A stretch of DNA of 7,240 nt from an uncultured Oscillospiraceae bacterium (GTDB taxonomy: Bacteria; Bacillota; Clostridia; Oscillospirales; Oscillospiraceae), in NCBI GenBank assembly GCA_910577415.1, contig CAJTLK010000086.1:1-7240 (forward strand). The letters run 5' to 3'. The position numbers and the translations under genes are program-made. Under the pieces are notes generated by a model. The model was not told where the DNA came from. It did no database searches and saw only the letters and a list, made by a program, of their open reading frames with translations. Below, in pieces: positions 1 to 5,913 of the stretch (the first letter of the stretch is position 1; every line of letters starts with the position of its first letter).

Positions 1-314
1 ACGTTGCAGGTGAGAAAGACCACGGGGGAGGAGTCCATATAGGCGGTGGCGATGCCGGTGGTCAGGTTGGTGGCGCCGGGGCCGGAGGTGGCAAAGCACA
101 CTCCCACCTTGCCGGTGGAGCGGGCATAGCCGTCGGCGGCGTGGGATGCACCCTGCTCGTGGGCGGTGAGGATATGGCGGATCTTCTTGCCGTAGCCGTG
201 CAGTTCCAGCTCGTCGTATACGTTGAGAATGGTGCCGCCGGGGTAGCCGAAGACGGTGTCCACCCCTTGCTCCAGCAGACATTCCATGATCACTTGCGCA
301 CAGGTCATTTTCAT
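1..314 (-). CDS. ilvB: Acetolactate synthase large subunit, N-terminal part (gene runs off the left edge)
   Basis: This gene encodes the thiamine-diphosphate enzyme that joins two pyruvates to acetolactate (or pyruvate and 2-oxobutyrate to acetohydroxybutyrate), the first common step of valine, leucine and isoleucine synthesis in the cytoplasm. Only the first 104 codons are present, about a fifth of the usual 550-600 residues. Seen: the N-terminal pyrimidine-binding domain with FGYPGG (residues 22-27), the HEQGASHAADGYAR stretch (52-65) containing the expected catalytic glutamate E53, then TSGPGATN (76-83) and GIATAYMDSSPVV (87-99). The ATG at 314-312 is chosen because GGAGGAG (329-323) lies 8 nt upstream. 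It is divergent from the rnf operon and has its own promoter at 353-381. Another ThDP enzyme such as catabolic AlsS is possible from the N-terminus alone, but the motif spacing fits biosynthetic IlvB best. Confidence 0.85.
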   Translation of the reverse strand, partial: MKMTCAQVIMECLLEQGVDTVFGYPGGTILNVYDELELHGYGKKIRHILTAHEQGASHAADGYARSTGKVGVCFATSGPGATNLTTGIATAYMDSSPVVFLTCN

Positions 315-336
315 GGCTGGGTCTCCTCCAGAACGG

Positions 337-350
337 ATGATTTCAATCAT
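337..350. promoter_or_regulatory. Inverted repeat at the ilvB transcription start, possible operator
   Basis: ATGATT-TC-AATCAT is a perfect 6-bp inverted repeat with a 2-bp centre. It covers the predicted ilvB start point (about 346), just downstream of the -10 box, a position typical of a repressor site. No regulator is identifiable from the sequence, and a short AT-rich palindrome can arise by chance. Confidence 0.3.
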
Positions 351-352
351 TT

Positions 353-381
353 ATCATACCGGGCCGGGGCCGATTTGTCAA
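353..381 (-). promoter_or_regulatory. Sigma-A-type promoter of ilvB
   Basis: On the minus strand a perfect -35 box TTGACA (381-376) is followed by a 17-bp spacer and the -10 box TATGAT (358-353, five of six consensus bases). Transcription should start near 346, giving a leader of about 32 nt. That is too short to hold a T-box or leader-peptide attenuator, which many Firmicute ilv operons use. Confidence 0.75.
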
Positions 382-438
382 TCACCGGGGCGGTATTTTC
401 CGTAACTTTCCGCCGGCTTCTCAATTCTGGGAGGATGG

Positions 439-504
439 GCTGTCAGGCAGGTCGCGGGCAGAGCAGTCGGTCACTTCCCCTCCTTGTCCGCTCTTTAGCC
501 CTTC
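439..504 (-). repeat. Dispersed intergenic repeat, 66-bp copy lacking the middle
   Basis: Read on the minus strand this is a two-part unit. End A (504-478) matches 6886-6912 at 25 of 27 positions. End B (469-440) matches 6991-7020 at 27 of 30 positions. Between A and B only about 8 nt remain, against about 78 nt in the copy at 6886-7021, so this looks like an internally deleted relative. It lies between the ilvB and rnf promoters in the orientation opposite to rnf. No transposase, inverted termini or target duplication is visible. This copy has diverged more than the two right-hand copies have from each other. Confidence 0.8.
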
Positions 505-508
505 GTTG

Positions 509-528
509 AAAAATTCCCTGGAATTTTT
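509..528 (+). terminator. AT-rich hairpin followed by a T run, weak terminator candidate
   Basis: AAAAATTCC (509-517) and GGAATTTTT (520-528) are perfect complements, and the run of T continues to 530. The shape resembles an intrinsic terminator on the plus strand, but the stem is weak and AT-rich, and no plus-strand gene lies upstream. It might block read-through into the rnf promoter region or have no function. Confidence 0.25.
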
Positions 529-541
529 TTGCCCGTTCCTC

Positions 542-570
542 TGGACTTTTTGTCGGTAATGCACTATTAT
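542..570 (+). promoter_or_regulatory. Probable promoter of the rnf operon
   Basis: TGGACT (542-547; four of six -35 consensus bases), a 17-bp spacer and TATTAT (565-570; five of six -10 bases) form a plausible sigma-A promoter. The start would be near 577, leaving a leader of about 55 nt before rnfC. The overlapping TATAAA (570-575) is an alternative -10 box but has no good -35 partner. It is the best promoter-like site seen between the ilvB promoter and rnfC. Confidence 0.5.
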
Positions 571-632
571 ATAAAGTGTTTTATCAGGCTCAAAATTGGG
601 GAACGAGAAAGCGAAAAAATTGAGGTGAGGCA

Positions 633-1985
633 ATGTTGCATCAGTTTTTCGGCGGGGTACATCCCGCCGGGCACAAGGATCTGAGCGCTCACAAGGCCAC
701 AGTACCTTTGGCTAAGGCCCCTGCCCAGGTGGTCATTCCCATGTCCATGCATCTGGGCGCGCCCTGCAAGCCGGTAGTGGCGGCGGGCGACACGGTAAAG
801 GTGGGCCAGCGCATCGGCGAGACCGCCGGGCTGGGCGCGCCCATCCACGCCAGCGTCTCCGGCAAGGTGGTCGCTGTGGAGGAGCGGAGTTATGGCGGCG
901 GCGGGACCATGCTGTCCGTGGTCATTGAAAACGACTTCCAGGACACCCCCGACCCGGCCATCAAGCACCGTGACGGCGTAGACGCGCTGTCCGGGGCGGA
1001 GATCATTGAGATCGTCAAGAACGCCGGTATCACCGGTATGGGCGGCGCGGGCTTCCCCACCCACGTCAAGCTCTCCGGCGCTGTCGGCAAGGTGGACACT
1101 CTTATCATCAACGGCGCGGAGTGCGAACCCTACATAACCTCCGACCACCGGCTCATGCTGGAGCGGGGCGAGGCCGTCATCGGCGGCGCCCGGCTGCTGG
1201 CCAAGGCGGTGGGACTGAGCGAGGCCACCATCGGCATCGAGCTGAATAAGCCCGACGCCATCGAGCATTTGAAGAGCCTGGCCGGCGGGGATATCCATGT
1301 AGAGGGCTTGAAGACCCGCTATCCGCAGGGCGCTGAGAAGCAGCTGATTCAGATGGTGACAGGCCGTCAGGTGCCTCCCGGCAAGCTGCCCGCCGACGTG
1401 CAGTGTCTGGTGTGCAATGTTGCCACCGCCGCCGCCGTGTGGGACGCTGTCACCGAGGGCAAGCCCCTGACCCACCGGGGAGTCACCGTTACTGGCGGCG
1501 CCGTGGCCGAGCCTGTGAATCTGCTGGCGCCCATCGGCACTCCGGTGAGCCACCTTATCGATATGGCCGGCGGCTTCAAGACCACGCCTGACCGTGTCCT
1601 CTATGGCGGCCCCATGATGGGCAACCCCATCTACGACCTGGACGTGCCCATGATGAAGTCCTCCAACTGTATCCTCTGCCTGACGGCGGAGGAGGCGGCC
1701 ACCCAGGACCCGGCTCAGACCTGTATCCGCTGCGGCAAGTGCGTGGAGGTCTGCCCCATGAAGCTTACGCCGCTGTTCATGCGCATGAACGTGAACAAGC
1801 GCCGCTGGGCTGAGGTGGAGGCCCTGCGGGTGATGGACTGCATCGAGTGCGGCTCGTGCAACTATATCTGTCCTGCCCGGCTGCCCCTGGTCCAGGCCTT
1901 CCGCACGGCCAAGTTTGCCATCCGGGACGAGGCCGCCAAGGCCAAGGCCCGGGCAGAGAAAGAAAAGGAGGCGGCGAAAGCATGA
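633..1985 (+). CDS. rnfC: Rnf complex subunit C, NAD(H)-binding Fe-S flavoprotein-like subunit
   Basis: RnfC is the peripheral cytoplasmic subunit of the ferredoxin:NAD+ oxidoreductase and the site where NAD+ is reduced. The 450-residue protein starts with the family-typical GGVHPAGHK and a barrel-sandwich domain (about 1-100). It continues with a complex-I 51-kDa-like nucleotide-binding domain containing GMGGAGFPT (135-143) and NGAECEPY (160-167), an SLBB region (about 275-330), and two [4Fe-4S] motifs: C364-C367-C370-C374 and C403-C406-C409-C413, each of CxxCxxCxxxCP type. Two extra cysteines (C346, C349) precede the first cluster. Residues 432-450 form a Lys/Ala/Glu-rich tail. The length matches clostridial RnfC; proteobacterial forms are often much longer. 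The ATG at 633 follows GAGGTGAGG (622-630). It is the first gene of the operon, and its stop overlaps the rnfD start as ATGA. Confidence 0.96.
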   Translation: MLHQFFGGVHPAGHKDLSAHKATVPLAKAPAQVVIPMSMHLGAPCKPVVAAGDTVKVGQRIGETAGLGAPIHASVSGKVVAVEERSYGGGGTMLSVVIENDFQDTPDPAIKHRDGVDALSGAEIIEIVKNAGITGMGGAGFPTHVKLSGAVGKVDTLIINGAECEPYITSDHRLMLERGEAVIGGARLLAKAVGLSEATIGIELNKPDAIEHLKSLAGGDIHVEGLKTRYPQGAEKQLIQMVTGRQVPPGKLPADVQCLVCNVATAAAVWDAVTEGKPLTHRGVTVTGGAVAEPVNLLAPIGTPVSHLIDMAGGFKTTPDRVLYGGPMMGNPIYDLDVPMMKSSNCILCLTAEEAATQDPAQTCIRCGKCVEVCPMKLTPLFMRMNVNKRRWAEVEALRVMDCIECGSCNYICPARLPLVQAFRTAKFAIRDEAAKAKARAEKEKEAAKA

Positions 1986-3025
1986 ATGACTATAAAGATC
2001 TGAAGCTCACCGTCGCTTCGTCCCCCCATGTGAATTCCCCGGTGGGCACCCGTGCGTTGATGCTGGATGTGCTTATCGCTCTGGTGCCCGCCCTGTGCGT
2101 AGGCGTCTATGTTTTCGGTCCCCGCGCCTTGGCCCTGACGGTGGTCTCGGTCATCGGCTGCGAGGTCTTTGAGTGGCTCTACCGCTTTCTGCTGAAGAAG
2201 CCCCAGACCGGGGGAGACCTGTCCGCCGCCGTCACCGGCGTGCTGCTGGCCTTTGTCTGCCCGGTGAGTCTGCCTTACTGGACCATCCTCATCGGCGACT
2301 TCTTCGCCATGTTCTTGGTCAAGCAGATCTTCGGCGGCCTGGGCAAGAACTTCCTCAACCCGGCGCTGGCCGGACGGGCGTTCCTGATGCTCTCTTACGC
2401 GGGGCTGATGTCCAACTGGGTCAAGCCCGGACTGAACAACTGGCTGGGTGTTACCGGCTCCACCGCCGATGCCATTACCGCCGCCACCCCTCTGGCCGCC
2501 ATGCACACCGGCGCCATGCCTACGGCTGAGCTTACCGACCTGTTTATCGGCACGGTGGGCGGCTGCATCGGCGAGGTGTCCGCCGTGGCTCTGCTTTTCG
2601 GCGGGGTGTACCTCATCGTCCGCGGAGTCATCAGCCCCCGGATCCCCGTAACGTTCCTGGGCACGGTGGCCCTGCTTACCGTCATCTTCTCCCAGGGCAA
2701 TCCCAATGTGGAGTGGATGCTCTCCCAGCTGCTCAGCGGCGGCTTGATGCTGGGCGCGTTCTTCATGGCTACCGATTACGTCACCAGCCCCTGCACCCCC
2801 AAGGGCGAGATCATTTTCGGCGTGGGCTGCGGACTGCTGACCGTATTTATCCGCTACTTCGGCGGCTTCCCCGAGGGCGTGAGCTACGCCATTCTGCTGA
2901 TGAATATCTGCGTGCCCATCATTGAGAAGTACACCCATCCCAGCCGCTTTGGCCTGTCCAAGGCGGATATCAAAGCGGCGAAGGCTGCGGCCAAGGCCGC
3001 CAAGAAAGGGGGCGAGACGGCATGA
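1982..3025 (+). CDS. rnfD: Rnf complex subunit D, membrane subunit with covalent FMN
   Basis: RnfD is an integral membrane subunit of the NqrB/RnfD family that takes part in electron transfer across the membrane and in ion movement. The start used is the ATG at 1982, which overlaps the rnfC stop by 4 nt and has AGGAGG (1966-1971) 10 nt upstream; the same frame is open further upstream but that part lies inside rnfC. The 347-residue protein has many hydrophobic segments from about residue 24 to 315 and the family signature GKNFLNPALAGRAF. T169, in DAITAATPL (163-171), is the expected FMN-carrying threonine; D163 sits six residues before it, as the flavin-transferase recognition motif requires. 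Attachment would need an ApbE enzyme, which is not encoded here. The last 22 residues (326-347) are Ala/Lys-rich. The stop overlaps rnfG by 4 nt. Confidence 0.96.
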   Translation: MNDYKDLKLTVASSPHVNSPVGTRALMLDVLIALVPALCVGVYVFGPRALALTVVSVIGCEVFEWLYRFLLKKPQTGGDLSAAVTGVLLAFVCPVSLPYWTILIGDFFAMFLVKQIFGGLGKNFLNPALAGRAFLMLSYAGLMSNWVKPGLNNWLGVTGSTADAITAATPLAAMHTGAMPTAELTDLFIGTVGGCIGEVSAVALLFGGVYLIVRGVISPRIPVTFLGTVALLTVIFSQGNPNVEWMLSQLLSGGLMLGAFFMATDYVTSPCTPKGEIIFGVGCGLLTVFIRYFGGFPEGVSYAILLMNICVPIIEKYTHPSRFGLSKADIKAAKAAAKAAKKGGETA

Positions 3026-3585
3026 GTGAAGCGACTGTGGCAAAGAAGGGCAACAACAGCGGTATGCTGAAGCTGACCCTGACCCTGGGCGCCATCTGCG
3101 CCGTCTGCGCCCTGCTGCTGGGCCTGGTGGATATGCTGACCCGGGATAAGATCGCGGAGAACGCCATGGCGGCCAAGATGGGCGCCATGCAGCTGGTCCT
3201 GGCCTCCGACGAGTATTCTCCCGCCAACTACACCGGCTCCGACGAGACCATTCTCTCGGCCTACAAGGCCGGGGACAAGGGCTATGTCATCGAGGTGGAC
3301 TGCGCCGCCAGTTCCTTCTCTGGCACCCTGTCCATCATGGTGGGCGTCAATGCCGACGGCACCGTCTCCGGCGTGGAGGTCCTGGACAGCGGCGAGACCT
3401 CCGGCCTGGGCGCAAAAGCCAAGGACGATCCCGAATGGCGCAAGCAGTTCGTGGGCAAGTCCGGCTCGGTGGCCGTGGATAAGGACGGCGGCGAGATCGC
3501 CGCCATCACCGGCGCCACCATCACCTCCCGGGGCGTATCCATGGGCGTTACCTCCGCTCTGGCCGCCGCGGCCGAGCTGGGTTAA
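3022..3585 (+). CDS. rnfG: Rnf complex subunit G, membrane-anchored FMN-binding subunit
   Basis: RnfG carries a second covalent FMN and passes electrons on the outer face of the membrane. The 187-residue protein has a short charged N-terminus, one membrane anchor (about 16-38), then an extracytoplasmic FMN-binding domain with the typical SGETSGLGAKA region (about 127-137) and the attachment motif ITGATITS (162-169). T166 is the expected FMN-bearing threonine. The position six residues earlier, usually an acidic or polar residue, is alanine here (A160). The ATG at 3022 overlaps the rnfD stop (ATGA) and is preceded by AGGGGG about 9 nt upstream. The stop lies within the ribosome binding site of rnfE, so translation of the two genes is probably coupled. 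Confidence 0.95.
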   Translation: MSEATVAKKGNNSGMLKLTLTLGAICAVCALLLGLVDMLTRDKIAENAMAAKMGAMQLVLASDEYSPANYTGSDETILSAYKAGDKGYVIEVDCAASSFSGTLSIMVGVNADGTVSGVEVLDSGETSGLGAKAKDDPEWRKQFVGKSGSVAVDKDGGEIAAITGATITSRGVSMGVTSALAAAAELG

Positions 3586-3599
3586 GGAGGGAAGACGAA

Positions 3600-4247
3600 A
3601 TGGACTTTAAGAGACAACTCAAAGAGGGCCTCATCACCCAGAACCCCGTTACCGTGCAGCTGTTGGGCATGTGCTCCACCATGGCTATCACCACCAGCCT
3701 CTTCAACGGCATCGGCATGGGTATCTCGGTGCTGGTGATCCTGACCCTGTCCAACATCTTTATCGCCGCGCTGCGGAAGGTCATCCCCAACAAGATCCGT
3801 ATCGCCTGTTTCATCGTGGTCATTGCCACCTTCGTTACGGTGGTGGACCTGATCCTCAAGGCTTACGTACAGTCCCTGTCGGAGAGCCTGGGCGTGTTCA
3901 TCCCCCTGATCGTGGTCAACTGCATCATCCTGGGCCGGGCCGAGTCCTTCTGCTACAAGAACTCCGTAGCGGCCTCCGCGGTGGACGGCGTGTGCCAGGG
4001 TCTGGGCTATACCGTGATCCTGGTCATTATGTGCGTAGTCCGTGAGTTCCTGGGCAACGGCACCTTCGGCGGCGGCCTGCTCAACGGCGGAAACGGTATC
4101 GCCCTGTTCCCGTCCGAGTTCGCCGTGGCCGGCCTGTCCCGCCCGGTGGGCGGCTTCCTGGTACTGGCCTGCGTCATCGCGGCCATGCAGTATTTCCTCA
4201 ATAGACCCAAGAAAGCTGAAAAGAAGGAAGAGGAGGTGGCGAAATAA
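3600..4247 (+). CDS. rnfE: Rnf complex subunit E, integral membrane subunit
   Basis: RnfE is a six-helix membrane protein homologous to RnfA and NqrD. With RnfA it forms the intramembrane pocket that binds an Fe-S centre between the two halves of the complex. The 215-residue sequence has C25 (in LLGMCST, 21-27) and C108 (in VVNCIILGRAE, 105-115), the two ligands this subunit should contribute. The usual proline after the first cysteine is serine here (S26). Other family landmarks are NGIGMG (36-41), a RKVIPNKIRI segment and REFLGNGT. The C-terminus (202-215) is a short Lys/Glu-rich tail. AAGGAGG (3584-3590) overlaps the rnfG stop and lies 9 nt before the ATG. The TAA stop shares one base with the rnfA start. 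Confidence 0.95.
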   Translation: MDFKRQLKEGLITQNPVTVQLLGMCSTMAITTSLFNGIGMGISVLVILTLSNIFIAALRKVIPNKIRIACFIVVIATFVTVVDLILKAYVQSLSESLGVFIPLIVVNCIILGRAESFCYKNSVAASAVDGVCQGLGYTVILVIMCVVREFLGNGTFGGGLLNGGNGIALFPSEFAVAGLSRPVGGFLVLACVIAAMQYFLNRPKKAEKKEEEVAK

Positions 4248-4858
4248 TGGATTGGCAGAATCTTGTTACCATTGCTCTGGGAGCCATCCTGATCAATAAC
4301 TTCATCTTCTCCCAGTTCCTTGGTATCTGTCCCTTCATGGGCGTGTCCAAATCCACCGACACCGCCCTGGGTATGGGTCTGGCCGTGACCTTCGTCATGG
4401 GCCTGGCCTCCGCCGTTTGCTATCCCATCAATAAGTACATCCTGGTGAATCCCGCCCTGTTCCCCGACGGCGTGAATCTGGCCTTTATGCAGACCATCGT
4501 CTACATCCTGGTCATCGCCTCCCTGGTGCAGTTCATTGAGATGTTCCTCCAGAAGGGGATGCCCTCCCTGTATACCGCCCTGGGCGTGTACCTGCCCCTC
4601 ATCACCACCAACTGCGCGGTGCTGGGCGTGGTGCTCCAGAACACCCAGAACAGCTACACCTTCATTGAGAGCGTGGCCTATGGCGTTACCGGCGGCATCG
4701 GCTTTCTGTTGGCCATCTATCTCTTTGCCGCCGTGCGGGAGAAGCTGGAGTTTGCCGAGGTGCCCAAGTCCTTTGAGGGCTTCCCCATCGCGCTGGTGAC
4801 AGCCGGTCTGCTGGCCCTGTGCTTCGGCGGCTTCTCCGGCCTGCAGATTTTCGGGTAA
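4247..4858 (+). CDS. rnfA: Rnf complex subunit A, integral membrane subunit
   Basis: RnfA is the partner of RnfE: a six-helix membrane protein with opposite topology that supplies the other ligands of the shared intramembrane Fe-S centre. The 203-residue length is normal for the family. C28 in FLGICPFMGVS (24-34) and C123 in TTNCAVLG (120-127) are the expected ligands; here the canonical Cys-Pro pair is kept. AVREKLEF (about 162-169) is also a family landmark. The ATG shares one base with the rnfE stop (TAATG) and follows AGGAGG (4231-4236) by 10 nt, so its translation is probably coupled to rnfE. Confidence 0.96.
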   Translation: MDWQNLVTIALGAILINNFIFSQFLGICPFMGVSKSTDTALGMGLAVTFVMGLASAVCYPINKYILVNPALFPDGVNLAFMQTIVYILVIASLVQFIEMFLQKGMPSLYTALGVYLPLITTNCAVLGVVLQNTQNSYTFIESVAYGVTGGIGFLLAIYLFAAVREKLEFAEVPKSFEGFPIALVTAGLLALCFGGFSGLQIFG

Positions 4859-4871
4859 GGGGGAGTAGAGA

Positions 4872-5774
4872 ATGAAAACTGTATTGATCGCTCTGGCCGT
4901 CCTCACTGTGATGGGCGCGGCCTTCGGCGCCATCCTGGCCTTTGCCGCCAAGGTGTTCGCCGTGGTGAAGGACCCCAAGGAGGAGGCCGTTCTGGGCTGC
5001 CTCCCTGGCGCCAACTGCGGCGGCTGCGGCTTTCCCGGCTGCGCCGGCTACGCCGCCGCCGTGGCCTCCGGCAAGGCTCCGGTGAATAACTGCGCCGCGG
5101 GCGGCGAGGCCGTAGCGGCTCAGATCGCCGAGATCATGGGGGTCTCCGCGGGGGACAGCGTAAAGAAGCTGGCCGTGGTCCACTGCACCGGCTGCGGCAT
5201 CGACCACAGCAAATATAACTATGTGGGCGTCCATGACTGTCTGGCCGCCTCCCGGGTGGCCGGCGGCGGCGCCCTGGCCTGTGACTATGGCTGTCTGGGC
5301 CTGGGCACCTGCGAGAAGGTCTGTCCCTTCGACGCCATCCACGTCATTAACGGCGTGGCCGTGGTGGATGAGGACAAGTGTAAGGCGTGTGGCAAGTGCG
5401 TGGACGCCTGTCCCCGGCACATCATCGCTTTGGAGCCTTACAAGACCAAGAAGCACGTGGCCATTCCCTGCTCCTCCCACGCCAAGGGCCCCGTGGTCAC
5501 CAAGGTGTGCGACAACGGCTGTATCGGCTGCGGCATCTGTGTGAAGGCCTGTCCCAAGGAGGCCATCACCCTGGATAACTTCCTGGCTAAGATCGACTAC
5601 GACAAGTGCATCGGCTGCACTCTCTGCGCCCAGAAGTGCCCCCGCGGTCTCATCACCGTAGACGGCGTGGTGCCCGAGAAGAAGCCCGCCGCCCCTGCTG
5701 CCGCTAAGCCTGTGGCTCCCGCCGCCCAGAAGGCGGAGGAAGAGCCTAAGGCCGAGGAGGCCAAGGGCGAGTAA
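4872..5774 (+). CDS. rnfB: Rnf complex subunit B, multi-cluster ferredoxin-type electron entry subunit
   Basis: RnfB accepts electrons from reduced ferredoxin on the cytoplasmic side. The 300-residue protein has one N-terminal membrane helix (about 3-26), then a four-cysteine Fe-S domain (C49, C52, C57, C74, with C43 nearby; GANCGGCGFPGC). A cysteine-rich middle follows (C105, C108, C123), then C137-x3-C141-x5-C147-x3-C151, and three classical CxxCxxCxxxCP motifs at C170-C180, C217-C227 and C246-C256. This suggests at least five [4Fe-4S] clusters, more than in short proteobacterial RnfB, and is typical of clostridia. Residues 268-300 are a low-complexity Ala/Lys/Glu/Pro tail of unknown role. 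The ATG follows AGGGGGAG with a 6-nt gap, 13 nt after rnfA. It is the last gene of the operon, with a terminator about 40 nt downstream. Confidence 0.96.
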   Translation: MKTVLIALAVLTVMGAAFGAILAFAAKVFAVVKDPKEEAVLGCLPGANCGGCGFPGCAGYAAAVASGKAPVNNCAAGGEAVAAQIAEIMGVSAGDSVKKLAVVHCTGCGIDHSKYNYVGVHDCLAASRVAGGGALACDYGCLGLGTCEKVCPFDAIHVINGVAVVDEDKCKACGKCVDACPRHIIALEPYKTKKHVAIPCSSHAKGPVVTKVCDNGCIGCGICVKACPKEAITLDNFLAKIDYDKCIGCTLCAQKCPRGLITVDGVVPEKKPAAPAAAKPVAPAAQKAEEEPKAEEAKGE

Positions 5775-5814
5775 GGCGAAGCCTGGCCGCTCTTTGTTCA
5801 GCGAAAACAAGAAG

Positions 5815-5849
5815 AAGCCCCCGCGGGTCGTTGACCTGCGGGGGCTTTT
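5815..5849 (+). terminator. Intrinsic terminator of the rnf operon
   Basis: AAGCCCCCGC (5815-5824) pairs perfectly with GCGGGGGCTT (5838-5847). The stem extends inward by four more pairs, including one G-U, to a 5-nt loop (5829-5833), and TTTT (5846-5849) ends the structure. It begins 40 nt after the rnfB stop. On the minus strand it could also stop degV transcripts, although the T-rich tract there is less regular. Confidence 0.9.
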
Positions 5850-5913
5850 GCGTGTGGGAGAGTAAATTTTTGAGGGGAATGGCGGGACGCAAACGAGACT
5901 TACTGCGAAGCCC

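Larger units (their letters stand above)
315..632. other. Divergent intergenic region between ilvB and rnfC
   Basis: This 318-nt stretch contains no gene I can support. From left to right it holds the ilvB ribosome binding site and promoter (to 381), about 55 bp without recognisable features, a reverse-oriented copy of a dispersed repeat (439-504), an AT-rich hairpin (509-528), the likely rnf promoter (542-570), and the rnfC leader with its ribosome binding site (622-630). An open frame reading rightwards across 141-509 is antisense to ilvB and then reads through the repeat, so it is not annotated as a gene. Confidence 0.7.

Noticed and set aside
571..632. Riboswitch or structured leader for rnfC
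   Set aside because: The leader is about 55 nt, purine-rich near the gene, and shows no stable stem or known aptamer motif.
567..1553. Long open frame on the minus strand, 328 codons
   Set aside because: It is antisense to rnfC and the rnf promoter, and its product is rich in His, Gly and Gln, as expected when a GC-rich gene is read backwards. It matches no family I know.
1847..1981. Upstream extension of rnfD inside rnfC
   Set aside because: The extra 45 residues are an out-of-frame reading of the rnfC Fe-S motif region. The ATG at 1982 has a good ribosome binding site and starts at the normal RnfD N-terminus.
1862..3043. Long open frame on the minus strand, 393 codons
   Set aside because: It is fully antisense to rnfD, which has clear family motifs, and shows the same composition artefact.
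4007..5014. Long open frame on the minus strand, 335 codons
   Set aside because: It crosses rnfE, rnfA and the start of rnfB in antisense and has no recognisable domain.
4686..5810. Long open frame on the minus strand, 374 codons
   Set aside because: It is antisense to rnfA and rnfB. The cysteine-motif coding strand is plainly the real one.
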